Of a DNA stretch of 64,000 nt, positions 10,738-21,953 are shown piece after piece. The stretch is from NCBI GenBank assembly GCA_018287875.1, contig JAGVVL010000001.1, forward strand, positions 4,464,001-4,528,000. The letters are read 5' to 3'. This DNA is from Nigrospora sphaerica (lineage: Eukaryota > Ascomycota > Sordariomycetes > Amphisphaeriales > Apiosporaceae). The notes under the pieces were generated by a model. That model was not told the DNA's origin. It searched no databases and saw nothing but the letters and a program-made list of their open reading frames with translations. Each line of letters begins with the position of its first letter. Position 1 is the first letter of the stretch. Position numbers and translations under genes: made by a program.

Positions 10738-11393
10738 CACTGAAGACGGGAGTTGGCATTGGGGGGCCCCTGGACGATACCACATAACGATTAATGACTT
10801 GTTGAGCATTTGAATAATAATCCAATAACCAACTACGAGTTCTTGTGAAAGAAATTACAAACCTGTTGTGGTGACGGCGGCATGGACTTCGACTTACTGG
10901 GCCTTACCTGGTGGTAATATTGGCCAAACGTTGGGCTATTGTGTCGGTTGGGGGGGGTGGAATGGGCTAACGACAAATGTGTAAGACTGTCAGCCCACAG
11001 TCTTTTATCTCCTCTTCACCCCCGGGGCAAATAGAATTTGATCTTCCTAGATGGGCAATATGCAAGCGTAACTTCCTCAGTGGCGTCCCACCCGAAACCA
11101 TTCAAACAAAAGGGCTTCCCTCGCTTCTGACTTTTGGGTGGGTCTTGTCTGCTGTGTTCCCAGCCGGCTCCCAGACAATGGACACATGTAATTCATATTC
11201 GATAAACAAAATTCAACCATGACGAAAGGTAGAATATGAAAACTGGAAAGTCTGCGGCGTATTATATTTATCGTATGTAGAGTCGTGTGTCGTAACTGCG
11301 TAAGGTCGTTGATCCCACTCGTTCGTAATGGGTAACGCAAAATAGGAAATCCCGAAAAGTCAACCGCACTCCGCGACATTATCCACATCCCTT
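10738..11393. other. Intergenic, convergent 3' regions
   Basis: This interval of about 650 bases lies between the stops of the repeat-protein gene and the DUF3824-like gene. It is comparatively AT-rich and holds only 3' UTR-like sequence. I see no gene or repeat. Confidence 0.55.
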
Positions 11394-14300
11394 CTACCTT
11401 CGTCTCTCCAGTACCCTCTCGCCGTCCTGCAAAGCAGCGGGCAAACCTGACAGAACATCCCCCAAAAGGCCCATGAAACTTTGCCTCCCCTCAAGCAAAC
11501 TCTCCCACCCCTGTGCCATTCGATCGACCATCTCGGCATCCGTCCCCCCAACCGCCCAAGACCCTTGTACGTGAGTTCCGCCGCGATTGCGTGGACGGTA
11601 CTCGAAATCGCCGCGCCGGCTGGCCCACCGTCGACGATCGTCACCATCACCCAGTGGCCGCCCCGAGGCGTCGAAGCGGTCGGGTAGAACCTCGATTTCG
11701 TCTTCCGATGGGGTTCTCTCTAGTCTGCCCTTGCGTCGCTGCAGCGCCGCCCCGTCCGAGGATGGATCGGAACCAGATCGGCGGCGACGAATTTCCGGGC
11801 GATGGCCGTGTCCTGAGGAATTTGACATCTGTGACGCTGTCTCGTCGTCCGCTCCCTGGGGCCCCCGGAGGTCGCGCAGAGTACGGCTGGATTTAGGAGA
11901 TAAGGGAATGAATGTCACAGATTTGGCAGTGGGGGGAGGTGCGCCGGCAGGTGAGGCAGATGAGGTCGAGGACGCGGACAACGAGCGTGACCGACGAGAA
12001 CGGGTTCTCCGGGAGTTTAAACCATCTAGATAGGCAGTTCGGTCAGTCGAGTTCAAAAGGGGAGAGAAAGGCCGTAGAAAAGGACAGGAGGGCCGGCATG
12101 AGGGGGGACCGCCACACCTTGTGCAATAGCTCCACTGGAGGTGGGAATATTGTGAGGGGAATGCGATCCACCGCCAAGGGAGGACGCTCGACGACTCACA
12201 TTCTCTGGTCCAGTCGGGGGGTAATCCTTGAACGAATCCGCCCCGGGACGTGCCGGAGGATAGCTGGAGTACTCGCCCGGAGGGGGATGGGGCGGGTAGG
12301 CCTTCGGGTTCATGGTCGACTGGGCCGGTGGCTGGGAGCCGCCGGCTGCAGGGGCCGGTGCAGGCCCAGCGGCAGTTGGATAAAACGCTCCCCCGGATGC
12401 CGTGGGCGGCGAAGGGGGCGCTGAGCGTTCGCGATCCGAAGCATAGTAACCGCCACCGCCGACCTCTTCTTCGTAACCTGCGTCAAGTGTTAAACGGAGT
12501 ACACCAGACGGGACGAGGGGGTTCCATGTAGGACATACGTCTCCGCTGGCGCTCGCGTGAGCGCCTCTCTCTCCGGCGCTCTTCCCTTCGGGCCGCCTCC
12601 TCTCCTGCCATGTCGATTGACTTCTCGCGGCTCTTCTCCCGGGCGATTTCGCGATCAAGATCCCGCGAGGTTTCGCGACCAAGATTTCGCGAGGTTTCTG
12701 GCTCCTTCTTGGCGTCGTGGTATTTCTTGAGGCCAATGGCAGCAGCGCCGGCGCCGAGAACCCCAGCAGCGGCCTCCCTGAGGCGGCTCTTGCTTCGCTT
12801 GCGTTCGACCACGACTTCCTCCGACTCTGTGCTGGCCGACGACGACCGACGGCGATGGCGACGACGGCGGGGGCGACGCTCTTCGCTGGCCGAGTCATAG
12901 CCAAGCGAGAGCGGGTCGTTGCCGTACTCAACGAGGCCTAACTCCCGATTAGCCCCCTCTCGTGTGGTGGAGCTTCGTGCCTTCGACCTGTGTTGGCTGC
13001 GGCTACGGCTGCGGCTGCGGGAGGCACTGTAGCCACGCTCCCGGTCTGAGTAGTACTCATCCTCGGCGTCACGCTTGCGTTCCTTCTTGTCCTGATGACG
13101 TTCCCACAACTTGCTGGCCGCCGCGCCCGTAAGAGATGCTGCCGCAATCTCGGCCCCTGTGTACGCCTCGCGTCAGACTGCTGTCGCTTCACTTTTGTTG
13201 CTTAGCCAGGTTCAGGACTTACCGGTCCGGAGTCTTGACTTGCTCCGGCTTCTGGACTTGGACGACCCTTCTCGCGACTTGCTGCGGTAGTGGTGGACCA
13301 AACCGGCAACGGCACTACGAAACAAAAGAAGAAAAAATCAGCTTCCCTGTACTGCCCCTATGTTTGCGGCTTCTCGGGTCGTCCCGGATCCCTTCTTTTT
13401 CATCACGTCGCTGCTAGCGGATGCAGACTTACCCTGTAGCAGCGGCAGCTTTAGCTACGTTCGATTTGCTGCGCTTCTTGCTCCGGCTACGTGAAGACTT
13501 GTGGCTGTGAGAAGACCTGCGGCTTGGGGAGCGTGAGTATTCATCATCCGAGTAGCGATGCCTTGCCCGGCCTCTGGTTGCCTCCTCCTTTTCGATCTTG
13601 TTGTTTTGCATGTACTTCAAACCACCCGCCACGGCCAGAGCAGCAGCACCCTGTTTCGGTCCAGGTTAGCCACACCGCTGCCGTTGGTGTTGAGGACTGA
13701 AGGCTGCGATACTTACCAAAGCCAGGCCGGTGGTCAGTCTCGACCTGGACTTGGATCTGGACCGCTGACGATGGTGGTGGTCGTCATAGTAATGGTCATC
13801 ATAATGGTCGTCATCGTGCCTCTCCTCGTACGCACTTCGTGCCCTCCGGAGGACCTCGGTCCCCAGAGCGCCCAAAGCGGCACCGGCTACCATCTTCCTA
13901 CCACGGTGCTCGCTTCCTCCCTCTTTGCTACGCTGGCTTGCCAAGAGGGCGGACAAGCCAGCACCAGCCAGAGCACCCTGCGCCAAGTGGCGTTTCTTGT
14001 CCGAGCTCGAGCTACGCTCCCGTCTGATGATGGTGCGCTTGACGTAGTAGTCCTCTTCTTCGGACGGGTAGTCGTGGCGTCGTGCGTAGCGCTCCTCCTC
14101 CCTGCGGCGCTCCTCCTCCCTGCGGCGCTCCTCCTCCCTCCGACGTGCTTCTTCACGTCGGTAGTAGTATTCCTCTTCGCGGGGATCATGGCGAACGACC
14201 TCACGGGTGTTTTCCCGCAGAACAATGTAACTGGGCTCTGTGCGCTTGTTGTCGATAATGACAGGCGGCGGGGCCGGTGCTTCCTGGACAATGATCTGCT

Positions 14301-14970
14301 GGGGCTCCGGAGCTCTCTGCCGGATGACGATGGGCTGCGGAGGGGGGTCGGCGGGGGCGTAGTATTCCGTCTCCTTGACATAACGCTCAATTTCGCCCCC
14401 ATGATGGTGGTGGTCCCAGCGGTGGTCATGATGGTCGTGGTGGTCGTGATGGTCGTGATGGTCATGCTCACGCTCGATTCGCTTTTCAATTCTGACATCG
14501 TCCACTACCTGGTCATCCGAGCGGCGTTCGACGTACTTTTCGATGCGGACCTCGTCGTGGTGGTGGTCGTCCCAGGGCATCCGAGAGCGTCTGTCCCAAT
14601 CGCGTTCGCGGTACTCGGGTTCGTCGCACTCGATGATCTTCTTCTCGACGATGCGGCGCTCTACCTGGGGCTCGAAGGCGGACCGCGGACGGTCGGGCAG
14701 GTACGTCTTCTCGGAGCGGCGTTCGACCTCGAGCACGTTGCCCGAAGCGCGCCCGTACTGCGAGGGAGACTCGCGCAAGTCCTCCCGCGCCGAGTACTTG
14801 GAGCGCTTGTCGTCGTCGATTTCGTCATAGCGGTCCACGCGCTCTACGCGGCTACCCGAGCTACCGCTGTTGACTTTGTAGCGGCGCACAGTGGTGCTCT
14901 TATACTTCTCATCGTCCGACTCGGGATCTTCGCGCCGAGCATAGCGGTACTCCTTCTCGTAATACGACAT
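11394..14970 (-). CDS. DUF3824-like, Arg/Ser/His-rich modular protein
   Basis: Six exons on the minus strand: 14970-13717, 13650-13433, 13314-13223, 13156-12539, 12477-12118 and 12025-11394, together 1,057 residues. The N-terminal 300 residues are charged (start MSYYEKEYRYARRED; a long HDHHDHHDHH run; EERRREEERR repeats). Then follow at least six Ala/Gly-rich hydrophobic segments, such as GALAGAGLSALLAS, GAALGALGTEVL, GAAALAVAGGLKYM and GVLGAGAAAIGLKKY. Each is followed or preceded by RSRSKSR-type basic stretches, the hallmark of fungal DUF3824 proteins. The C-terminal part is Pro/Tyr-rich and then acidic/basic mixed. Function is unknown; glycine-zipper-like helices suggest membrane or self-association (inference). 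Introns 1-4 have clean GTAAGT or GTATGT donors. Intron 5 (12117-12026) uses a weak GTGTGG donor, chosen because it alone restores frame, so that junction is less certain. Confidence 0.82.
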
Positions 14971-17900
14971 GACGGCGTTGTAGCCAAGGGCCCAGGTGGC
15001 CGCCGAAAGGCTAGAGGATGGCGCAAGCCGGTCGGGTACCCAGCAACAGCGTGAGTAAGCGAAAGTCTAAAAGTGCAACAAGCAGAGCACAAGTCTAGGC
15101 GAAAGTGTAGGGAGAAAACGTGTTTGTCGGACTATGTGTATGTGTGTGTGTGTATGTGTGGGTTGTGTGGAGGAGGCGCTTTTCGGGTGTCGGGGGAGAT
15201 ATTGACGTGGAAGGCTGAGGAGGGGGTGGGAGAACGGAAGGGAAAAGGTCGATGATGATGATGATGTGGGCGGGGGAGTTGGGCGAGGCAGGCGGGCGGG
15301 GTGGATGATGATGGATCGAAGTCGCGCCTGCTTTCCAACAGGGCTACCATTGCCTTCCTCACCTTAGCGGACTCGTTTACGCCATGGCCCGGATCCCACC
15401 TACGCACGCACTCACTCCTACATATTCACGCACTCGACGCATGGGATACTGCATGTCACGCAAGCCTGACTCTGCTGGCGCCGGCCCAGGCGGGGCAAGG
15501 GCAAGGCATGCAGTGGACGGTGGGTAGGTCAGGTTGGGCAAGGCAGGATGCAGAATGGAACTCGCGAGAAGACCTGGTCCTCTCGTTGGTGTGTAAGACG
15601 ACGGAGTGTGACTAGTTGGGGAGGCTGGGCTGGGCTGGGCTTGGCCAAGCCGGCGTCACGCCCGCATGGCACCTTGTCGTGGTGGTGCGTACGAATCCGC
15701 ACAGCTGATGCGCCTGGGGGCTTCCCGGGGGTCTCACGGCCTGCCCACGGCCCACGATTGGCCGTCTCCCCTACCCTGCTTGCCCCGTGGCCGCTGGCTG
15801 CTTCTCGCGCTCCCGGGCACCAAGGAAGCCGTCAAGCAGGAACGTCCTGGCTGCATCGCCGCGAGGCAAAACCCTTGATGACGACGTAGGCACATGGCCG
15901 GGAAGGGCAGCCGGACGACGGCCAGATGGGTTCATCGGGAACCGGGCGGGAGAGGGGGAGCAGGTGGGTGGGTTCCGAGGAGGCTGGGCCGGCTGGCGAC
16001 TCCAGTCAGGCTCGACGAAAAGCGAGGCACAGTCACGCCGTACACAGCCGCGCCCCCTCCCCTCTCACTTGCGGTGTGAGAAAGAGGGCCAACGGGAGAG
16101 GACGTGAGAGGGCGAGAAGAGACAGCCTGCTGATGGCGCACACTTGTTCGTGATGGTGGGGGGAAGGGGGACGGATGGCTGAGGGCGGCTGACCGGCAAA
16201 ACAGGTCTCATGCGCCGGCTCGGGTGCTGTGGATGCTTTTTCGAATACAGGGACGGGAAATCCGCTATATAGATACATGCCTCTCCGTACGTACATTCCA
16301 AATTTGTGCCTCCAGCCTGGCAGGGCTTTTCGGCCATTCGAGAACCCTGCTTGTCTGCCGTTCCCTTGCTCAGATCCGGGATGGCTAACAAACAGGCTGG
16401 CGGTCAGTGGGAGGTGTGGAGGTATATAGGGTAGAAAGAATCCCCCCATCTCTAACCGCCCCTCCCGGAAAGCGGGCATGAAGGGACTTGGGCATGTCGT
16501 CATTGCCGTGCAAGCCGATCTATCTACCAGTGTGTACTCCGTACCTATGCCCTATGCCCGGGGTCTTTCGTGGGCAAGCCGCCGGCCGGTGTTGGGAACC
16601 CAGAAAACAAGGCTTCTAGCGCGAAAAACAATTAGAAGAAGAAAAACCAGCCCGAGCACGGGACAGCATGGACTGTTCTCCCTCAAGCTATGCTGCTGCA
16701 GAGAGCTCTCTCTCCCAGTAGGCGCTACTTGCCGTGCTTCTAGGTTCCATGTTAATACGGGCGGGGTGCATACGACCATTGTGTATTCACCGCGCCGGTA
16801 GAAGGCATCGAGTAGCGAGGAAGCACGGAGTAGCGACGGTGAGATGTGCGGATGCGACGGTGAGATGTGCGGATGCGACATCTTTAGCTGCGCATGGCAT
16901 ACCTTACCTACAAAGTGCCGAATGAACCTCGTAGAGGCGCATGGAAGGGGAGCGTTCCGACTAGGCGGATGCAGCCGAGGAGTCCTCGAGAATGATGGCG
17001 CAGTCAATGCAGGCTTAAGCCATATTATGCACGCACCAACCGCAGGCATCAACCGCCCCGAGCGCGATACCCAGGAGAGAGAGTCAGAATGGTCATCACT
17101 GATTACCAGTGAGTACGCCAGAAAGTAAGAAGACCTCCCTTGATCTGCTTGCTTGGTAACCCCGGCACCTTCTTTACCTATTGCTTTGTACTGCTCTGTA
17201 TATTACCTACCCTATGAAGATTTGCATGCTTATCTCGGTACTTGCCTACGTAACAAAGAGTTACTTGCCTAAAGTATGTAAGTGCCTAGGGCAAGTAAGG
17301 AGGTGTATGAGTACTGTGTATGTGCATATGCAAGTAATGTGGGAAAGGACTCAAGTACATACATACATTGAACCTACTTCTCTAAAGCCTGATGAGCGCC
17401 GAAAGCCTCTATAGCAACTTCTTAGCTATCCGTTTCCACGTTCACCATCTCGTCGGGTCCACGATTCGAAGGGGTCTGGAGGGCAAGCTCACCACAGACC
17501 ATCTACATTCTTCGATGGAGTCGTCAACCATTAGCTAAGGTTGTGGGTGTAATTCATATTCGTCTGTCTCGGAGGTAAGGGACAGGTTGCGTGCTACCAT
17601 GCACCCAGTACTTTGGTAGCACGTGCCATCATCTGCCATGAGATCTGCCTCTACTCATCATCCCCCGCGCTTGGCTCTCTCGATCTGCGTGCCAAGAAGG
17701 CTTGAATTGCGAAACTGCCGAACAAGCATCAGAATGAGGTGGGTGGACCACGGATTGGGTTGGTAATGCTATCCCGACGACTAGCCCAGGCAAGAAGGCA
17801 TGGGGTATCGTGTGCGTGATGTTCTCCTTGAGCACCTACAGAATTGCATAGTTCCAATCTCTCTCTTGACGGGCAAGGGCATGGCCACTACCGGGCTGTC

Positions 17901-19483
17901 AGCCTCCAGCCGGGGTACGAAGCTGTTGCGGCCCCTTTGATCAAGTTGTGAGCCGACTTTGATGCCCCTCCCCCCTCAATTTCCTTGCAGGTGCGTCACA
18001 CCTCAAACTACCGGCTTGGGCACAACACCTCTTCGGCAGGTGTGCTCGCTTGCGTTCTCCCTCCAGTTTTCATCCCACCTACTAGGCAGCTGAGTACCCA
18101 GGGTAGGTATGCACTTTTACCTACCATGGGAAGTAAGTCACTGGACCCTGAGCTAGGCCGTCCATCTCGTCTACGCGTCCCTCGACGCTGCCTGAAACCT
18201 TACGGCACGGGCTTCCTTGCCCTGCCGTGGCATCCGACGTGGGCCGGGGGGGGTTTTCCGGCCGACTAATCCAAAGAGAATTCACAGCCATCGCTGGTGC
18301 TCCCCGCCCCTGTGGCATGAAACTTGCCCGATACGATGGAGGGACTGGTAGAGGGCAAAGAGGGAGAAACGTGACGTTGCTCCCTCGCGGGGCCTCGAGG
18401 GGAGCAGACATGTACACTGGATGTGGCTATGGGAGACAATGAGGGGGGTTCGCGGCAGTTTGAATTGGAAGCCATGGAAGTAGGGTATGTTGGAGGTCAC
18501 GTCATCCAAGTATATCTGGCGATTGATGCTCCCCTGAACCCCAGATAGATAGATGACGGTATTGTGGTCTTCGCCAGACGGTCCGAGGTACGCACGAGAC
18601 ACAACCAGGTACAAGCACTACTACTCCATCCATCGGCAGGCGGCGCGGGGATCCACCCGGGACGTCGCGGGTGCTATAGGGGTGGATCCTTACATAGTCA
18701 CCTTTTCCGTAGCTCACGCCTGTCGGGACTTGCCGTTGCAGTCTCGCGTCTCCGTTGCTGCTGCCATCGTTTGCATAGACAGGCGCTACGCTTCGGGAAG
18801 GGCGTGTGCGTACGCAGTATGGGCTTACCATCCATGGAGGGCTCCTGGTTCGCATCCTGCCTCTTGCTGCGACTCCGCCACGGCGAGGGGTGCCTCGTTC
18901 CAAGCACATTTTGGCCCGGGAGGCCCAAGCCGGGCCTCCTGATACGGTTCCAGGCAAACTTGTATTGATCGGCCGCGTTCCCGGTCACTCGGGGGGCCGT
19001 TCCTGCAAGTGGCCTCCCATGCCTTGTTGACGCGGACCTGACACCGTCAGGTACGAGTCACGAGGGGTTGGACGGGCATCTATGGCGTGTAACATGTAAC
19101 CACCTCTTCCAAGCCCGATACCTCTCCCACCCGCTCTCCCCTTCCGGCTTTCTACCGCTGCAGGGTTGACAGAATCGGGAACAAAAGAGTTTCCCTCCCT
19201 CTGCCGGCCCGCGGCCTACCACTAAGTATCCCTCCCATCCGACTTCACACACTCTGGTTTCCACTCGCTTTCCGGAGCATCTGTCTTTGATCTCCGTCTC
19301 ACTGTATCACTCGTTTTGGACGTTCCCCGGGGCTGTACATCACTCGGGTTCGGGCCTTTCTCTGCGTACCTATCCACCCACGCAGAGGCGTCTCTCGTTA
19401 TATTGCAACCGGTGCTTACAAGCAGCACGCCTTCTCGCTTTGGCAACAGCAAACCCAGGTTCACGCGCTTCACACGCTTCACG
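14971..19483. other. Long divergent intergenic region between the DUF3824-like and GH72 genes
   Basis: About 4.5 kb with no supportable gene. Contents: a TG-rich stretch near 15133-15170; a near-perfect two-copy tandem (unit about 20 nt, GACGGTGAGATGTGCGGATG) at about 16837-16877; dense TACCTA-like motifs at 17160-17370; an inverted repeat at 17261-17298 (TTACTTGCC/GGCAAGTAA); and a 10-bp inverted repeat at 17590-17623. The last 400 bases upstream of 19484 are pyrimidine-rich and probably hold the GH72 5' UTR. Confidence 0.5.
17590..17623. repeat. Short inverted repeat (hairpin-forming)
   Basis: Arms CGTGCTACCA (17590-17599) and TGGTAGCACG (17614-17623) are perfectly complementary over 10 bp around a 14-nt loop. 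It lies in intergenic sequence, and no function can be assigned. Confidence 0.7.
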
Positions 19484-20942
19484 ATGCGATCTTCCGTGCT
19501 GGCAACACTGGCGGCCGCCGCCATGGCCAGTGCCGGGGCGACTCCCACGGTACCCGAACTGCCAAAGCGGGCTGGCTCGCTGCCTGCTGTATCGGCCTCC
19601 GGCAATGCCTTCTGGGCGGGCAAGGACCGCTTCTACATCCGCGGCATCGACTACCAGCCCGGCGGATCCTCGGGCCGGACGGACCCCCTCGCCGACACGA
19701 CGACGTGCAAGCGAGACATCGCCAAGTTCAAGGACTTAGGCGTCAACACAATCCGTGTCTATGTAAGTTGCCGAGCCACGCGTATCTCCCTGGTTGCTGG
19801 CTGAGAAGTTCGTGCCCGCAGATGGTCGACAACTCGCAGAAACACGACGAGTGCATGAAGGAGCTGGCCGATGCGGGCATCTACCTTGCTCTCGACGTCA
19901 ACAACCCCTTGTACTCGATTAACCGTGACAACCCCGGTCCTTCGTATAACGCCGAGTACCTTCAGAGCGTCTTTGCCACCATCGACGCGTTCCAAAAGTA
20001 CGACAACACGCTGGTCTTCTTCTCGGGCAACGAGGTGATCAACGAAAAGATCGAGTCGACCAACGCGGCGCCCTACGTCAAGGCCACCACCCGTGACATG
20101 AAGTCATACATCGCGAGCCGGGGCTACCGGAAAATCCCCGTCGGCTACTCGGCCGCCGACGTGGACGCCAACCGCATGCAAACGGCCCATTACTTCAACT
20201 GCGGCACCGATGATGCGCGGAATGATTTCTTTTCCTTCAACGACTATTCTTGGTGCTCGCCCTCGAGCTTCCAGGTGTCGGGCTGGGATGTGAAGGTCAG
20301 GAACTTCACCGGATATGGTATCCCCATCTTTCTGTCCGAGTGGGGATGCACCACCAACGGCCGCACTTTCGAGGAGCTCGGGGCGCTGATGAGCAGGGAG
20401 ATGGCGGGCGTCTACTCGGGTGGTCTTCTCTACGAGTACAGCGTCGAGGGCAACAAGTTTGGCATCGTCAACATTGTTGGCGGCCGGGCCGAGGACACGC
20501 CGGATTTCAAGGCGTTCAAGGATGCCCTCGCCAAGTACCCGGCCGTCACGGGCGACGGAGGATTCGTTAAGACGACCAACTCGGTGCCTTGCCCCGCAAA
20601 GGACGCATCGTGGCTTGTCGACAATGACAGCCTGCCTGCCATCCCCGACGAGGCGAAGAAGGTATGCTTTACGCAATCCGAGATGCAACTACGACGACTG
20701 GCTGACTTGGCACGCAGTTCATGAAGGATGGCGCTGGCCCGGGGCCTGGCCTCAAAGGAGCTGGATCTCAGAACGCCGGCTCGACCAGCACCGGTACTGC
20801 TGCCCCGGGCTCGGGTTCCGTAGAGGCGACTTCTTCAGGCAAGAGCGAGGGGGGCCGACCAGCTCCGCCTGTGGATTTGAGCGTCCTCGCTGTTGCTGGC
20901 CTGGTGGGCTTCCTTAGCCTGGCCGGCACACTCATGCTCTAA
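19484..20942 (+). CDS. GH72 beta-1,3-glucanosyltransferase, GPI-anchored (Gel/Gas/Phr family)
   Basis: Three exons, 19484-19762, 19822-20661 and 20718-20942, encode 447 residues. The enzyme splits and re-ligates beta-1,3-glucan chains in the cell wall. Residues 1-19 are a signal peptide (MRSSVLATLAAAAMASAGA). The GH72 domain runs from about residue 32 to 340: FYIRGIDYQPGG, GVNTIRVYMVDNS, LALDVNNPLYSINR. The catalytic pair is E164 in FFSGNEVIN (acid/base) and E266 in IFLSEWGC (nucleophile). The C-terminus has a Ser/Gly/Thr linker and a hydrophobic tail (LAVAGLVGFLSLAGTLML), as needed for GPI attachment. There is no Cys-rich CBM43 module, so this is a GH72-minus type enzyme. Introns are GTAAGT-GCAG (59 nt) and GTATGC-GCAG (56 nt), both in phase 0. 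The first intron splits the conserved RVY/MVD stretch. Confidence 0.95.
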
Positions 20943-21953
20943 GGGCAGCTCCAAAGCCAGCCGGCACATGTGCCATCAATGTCAGGAATAGGATTCGGTC
21001 GAGTTGAGCTAGACGGCATGGACGAGGGCGCTCAGCCAGGGGCTAGAGGCAGTGTCTACCTCGGGACTGAGAGGCTGGTCTATACCGATGTTGGGACCGA
21101 ACCAGTCATCGTGTGCAGGGCTCCGTACTATTATGGGCTATTACGTGCAGGCGGCCCAAGGAAAGGCATTCTCACCGTGTTCGGTACAACGTTGCCCGAA
21201 TTATTATTGTACGGTACTAGCGAGCTGTTATTGGTTTTCTCTTCTTTTTCTGCCGCGAGTCAACGTCATGCGGGCTGTGATGGCTGTCGGAGATTGTCAT
21301 GGACCATCCCGGGGGGGGGGGGGGGGGGCATGGCATCCGCCAACACCCCCAAGGGGCATTCACTACTCGCATATGCACATATCTCCTTCCGGGGGGTGCT
21401 TCCACCGAAAATTATGAGCATATATGACGTTCCAACGGACCTGGCATCTCTTCGCCTGACCGCCACCGACCCACCCAAATCTATGGGGGCAATAGTATGT
21501 TGGGAGGGGTATACACATGTACAGGGTATAGGATCAAATCAGATTGGCAAGGGCAACACTTCCTCGCCTCTAGCGAAACCAAAACAATCAACCCATGGAT
21601 CGCGCGGAAGATGGTATCCCAGTGGCCAGCATCGCTGTTGCCATCGCCATCTTCGTCACTTGCCGTTGTCCGGGTGTTGTCGTCGGTGCCGCGGCCGCTC
21701 CTGGGATGCTGTGCATCGTGAGTGTGGTACCGAATCCCACCTCAGCTGCTTTCCGGCTTCTTCGCATAGACAATATGAACCCACACGTACGGGCGCACGA
21801 TACTCGAGGATAACTCCAACCGGATGCGCGAAAGCAGCAGCTGAACCTGTACAAGCGGCCATCCGAGGACATGAACGAGTGGGTACAGTGCCATGCCTGT
21901 TAGTCGGTCACACACACCGCGCCATACGAATTAGTATCTGCCGCCTGGCGCCC
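20943..21953. other. Intergenic, convergent 3' regions with poly-G tract
   Basis: This region of about 1 kb lies between the stops of the GH72 and LaeA-like genes. It includes an 18-base G run at 21311-21328. A long open frame crosses the region on the plus strand, but it runs through the homopolymer and has no recognisable motif, so I do not call it a gene. Confidence 0.55.

Noticed and set aside
13558..15054. Long open frame (498 codons) on the plus strand over the DUF3824-like gene
   Set aside because: It is the antisense of a GC-rich, Arg/His-rich coding region, with a Val/Leu-rich product and no family motif. The minus strand has consistent splicing and modular repeats.
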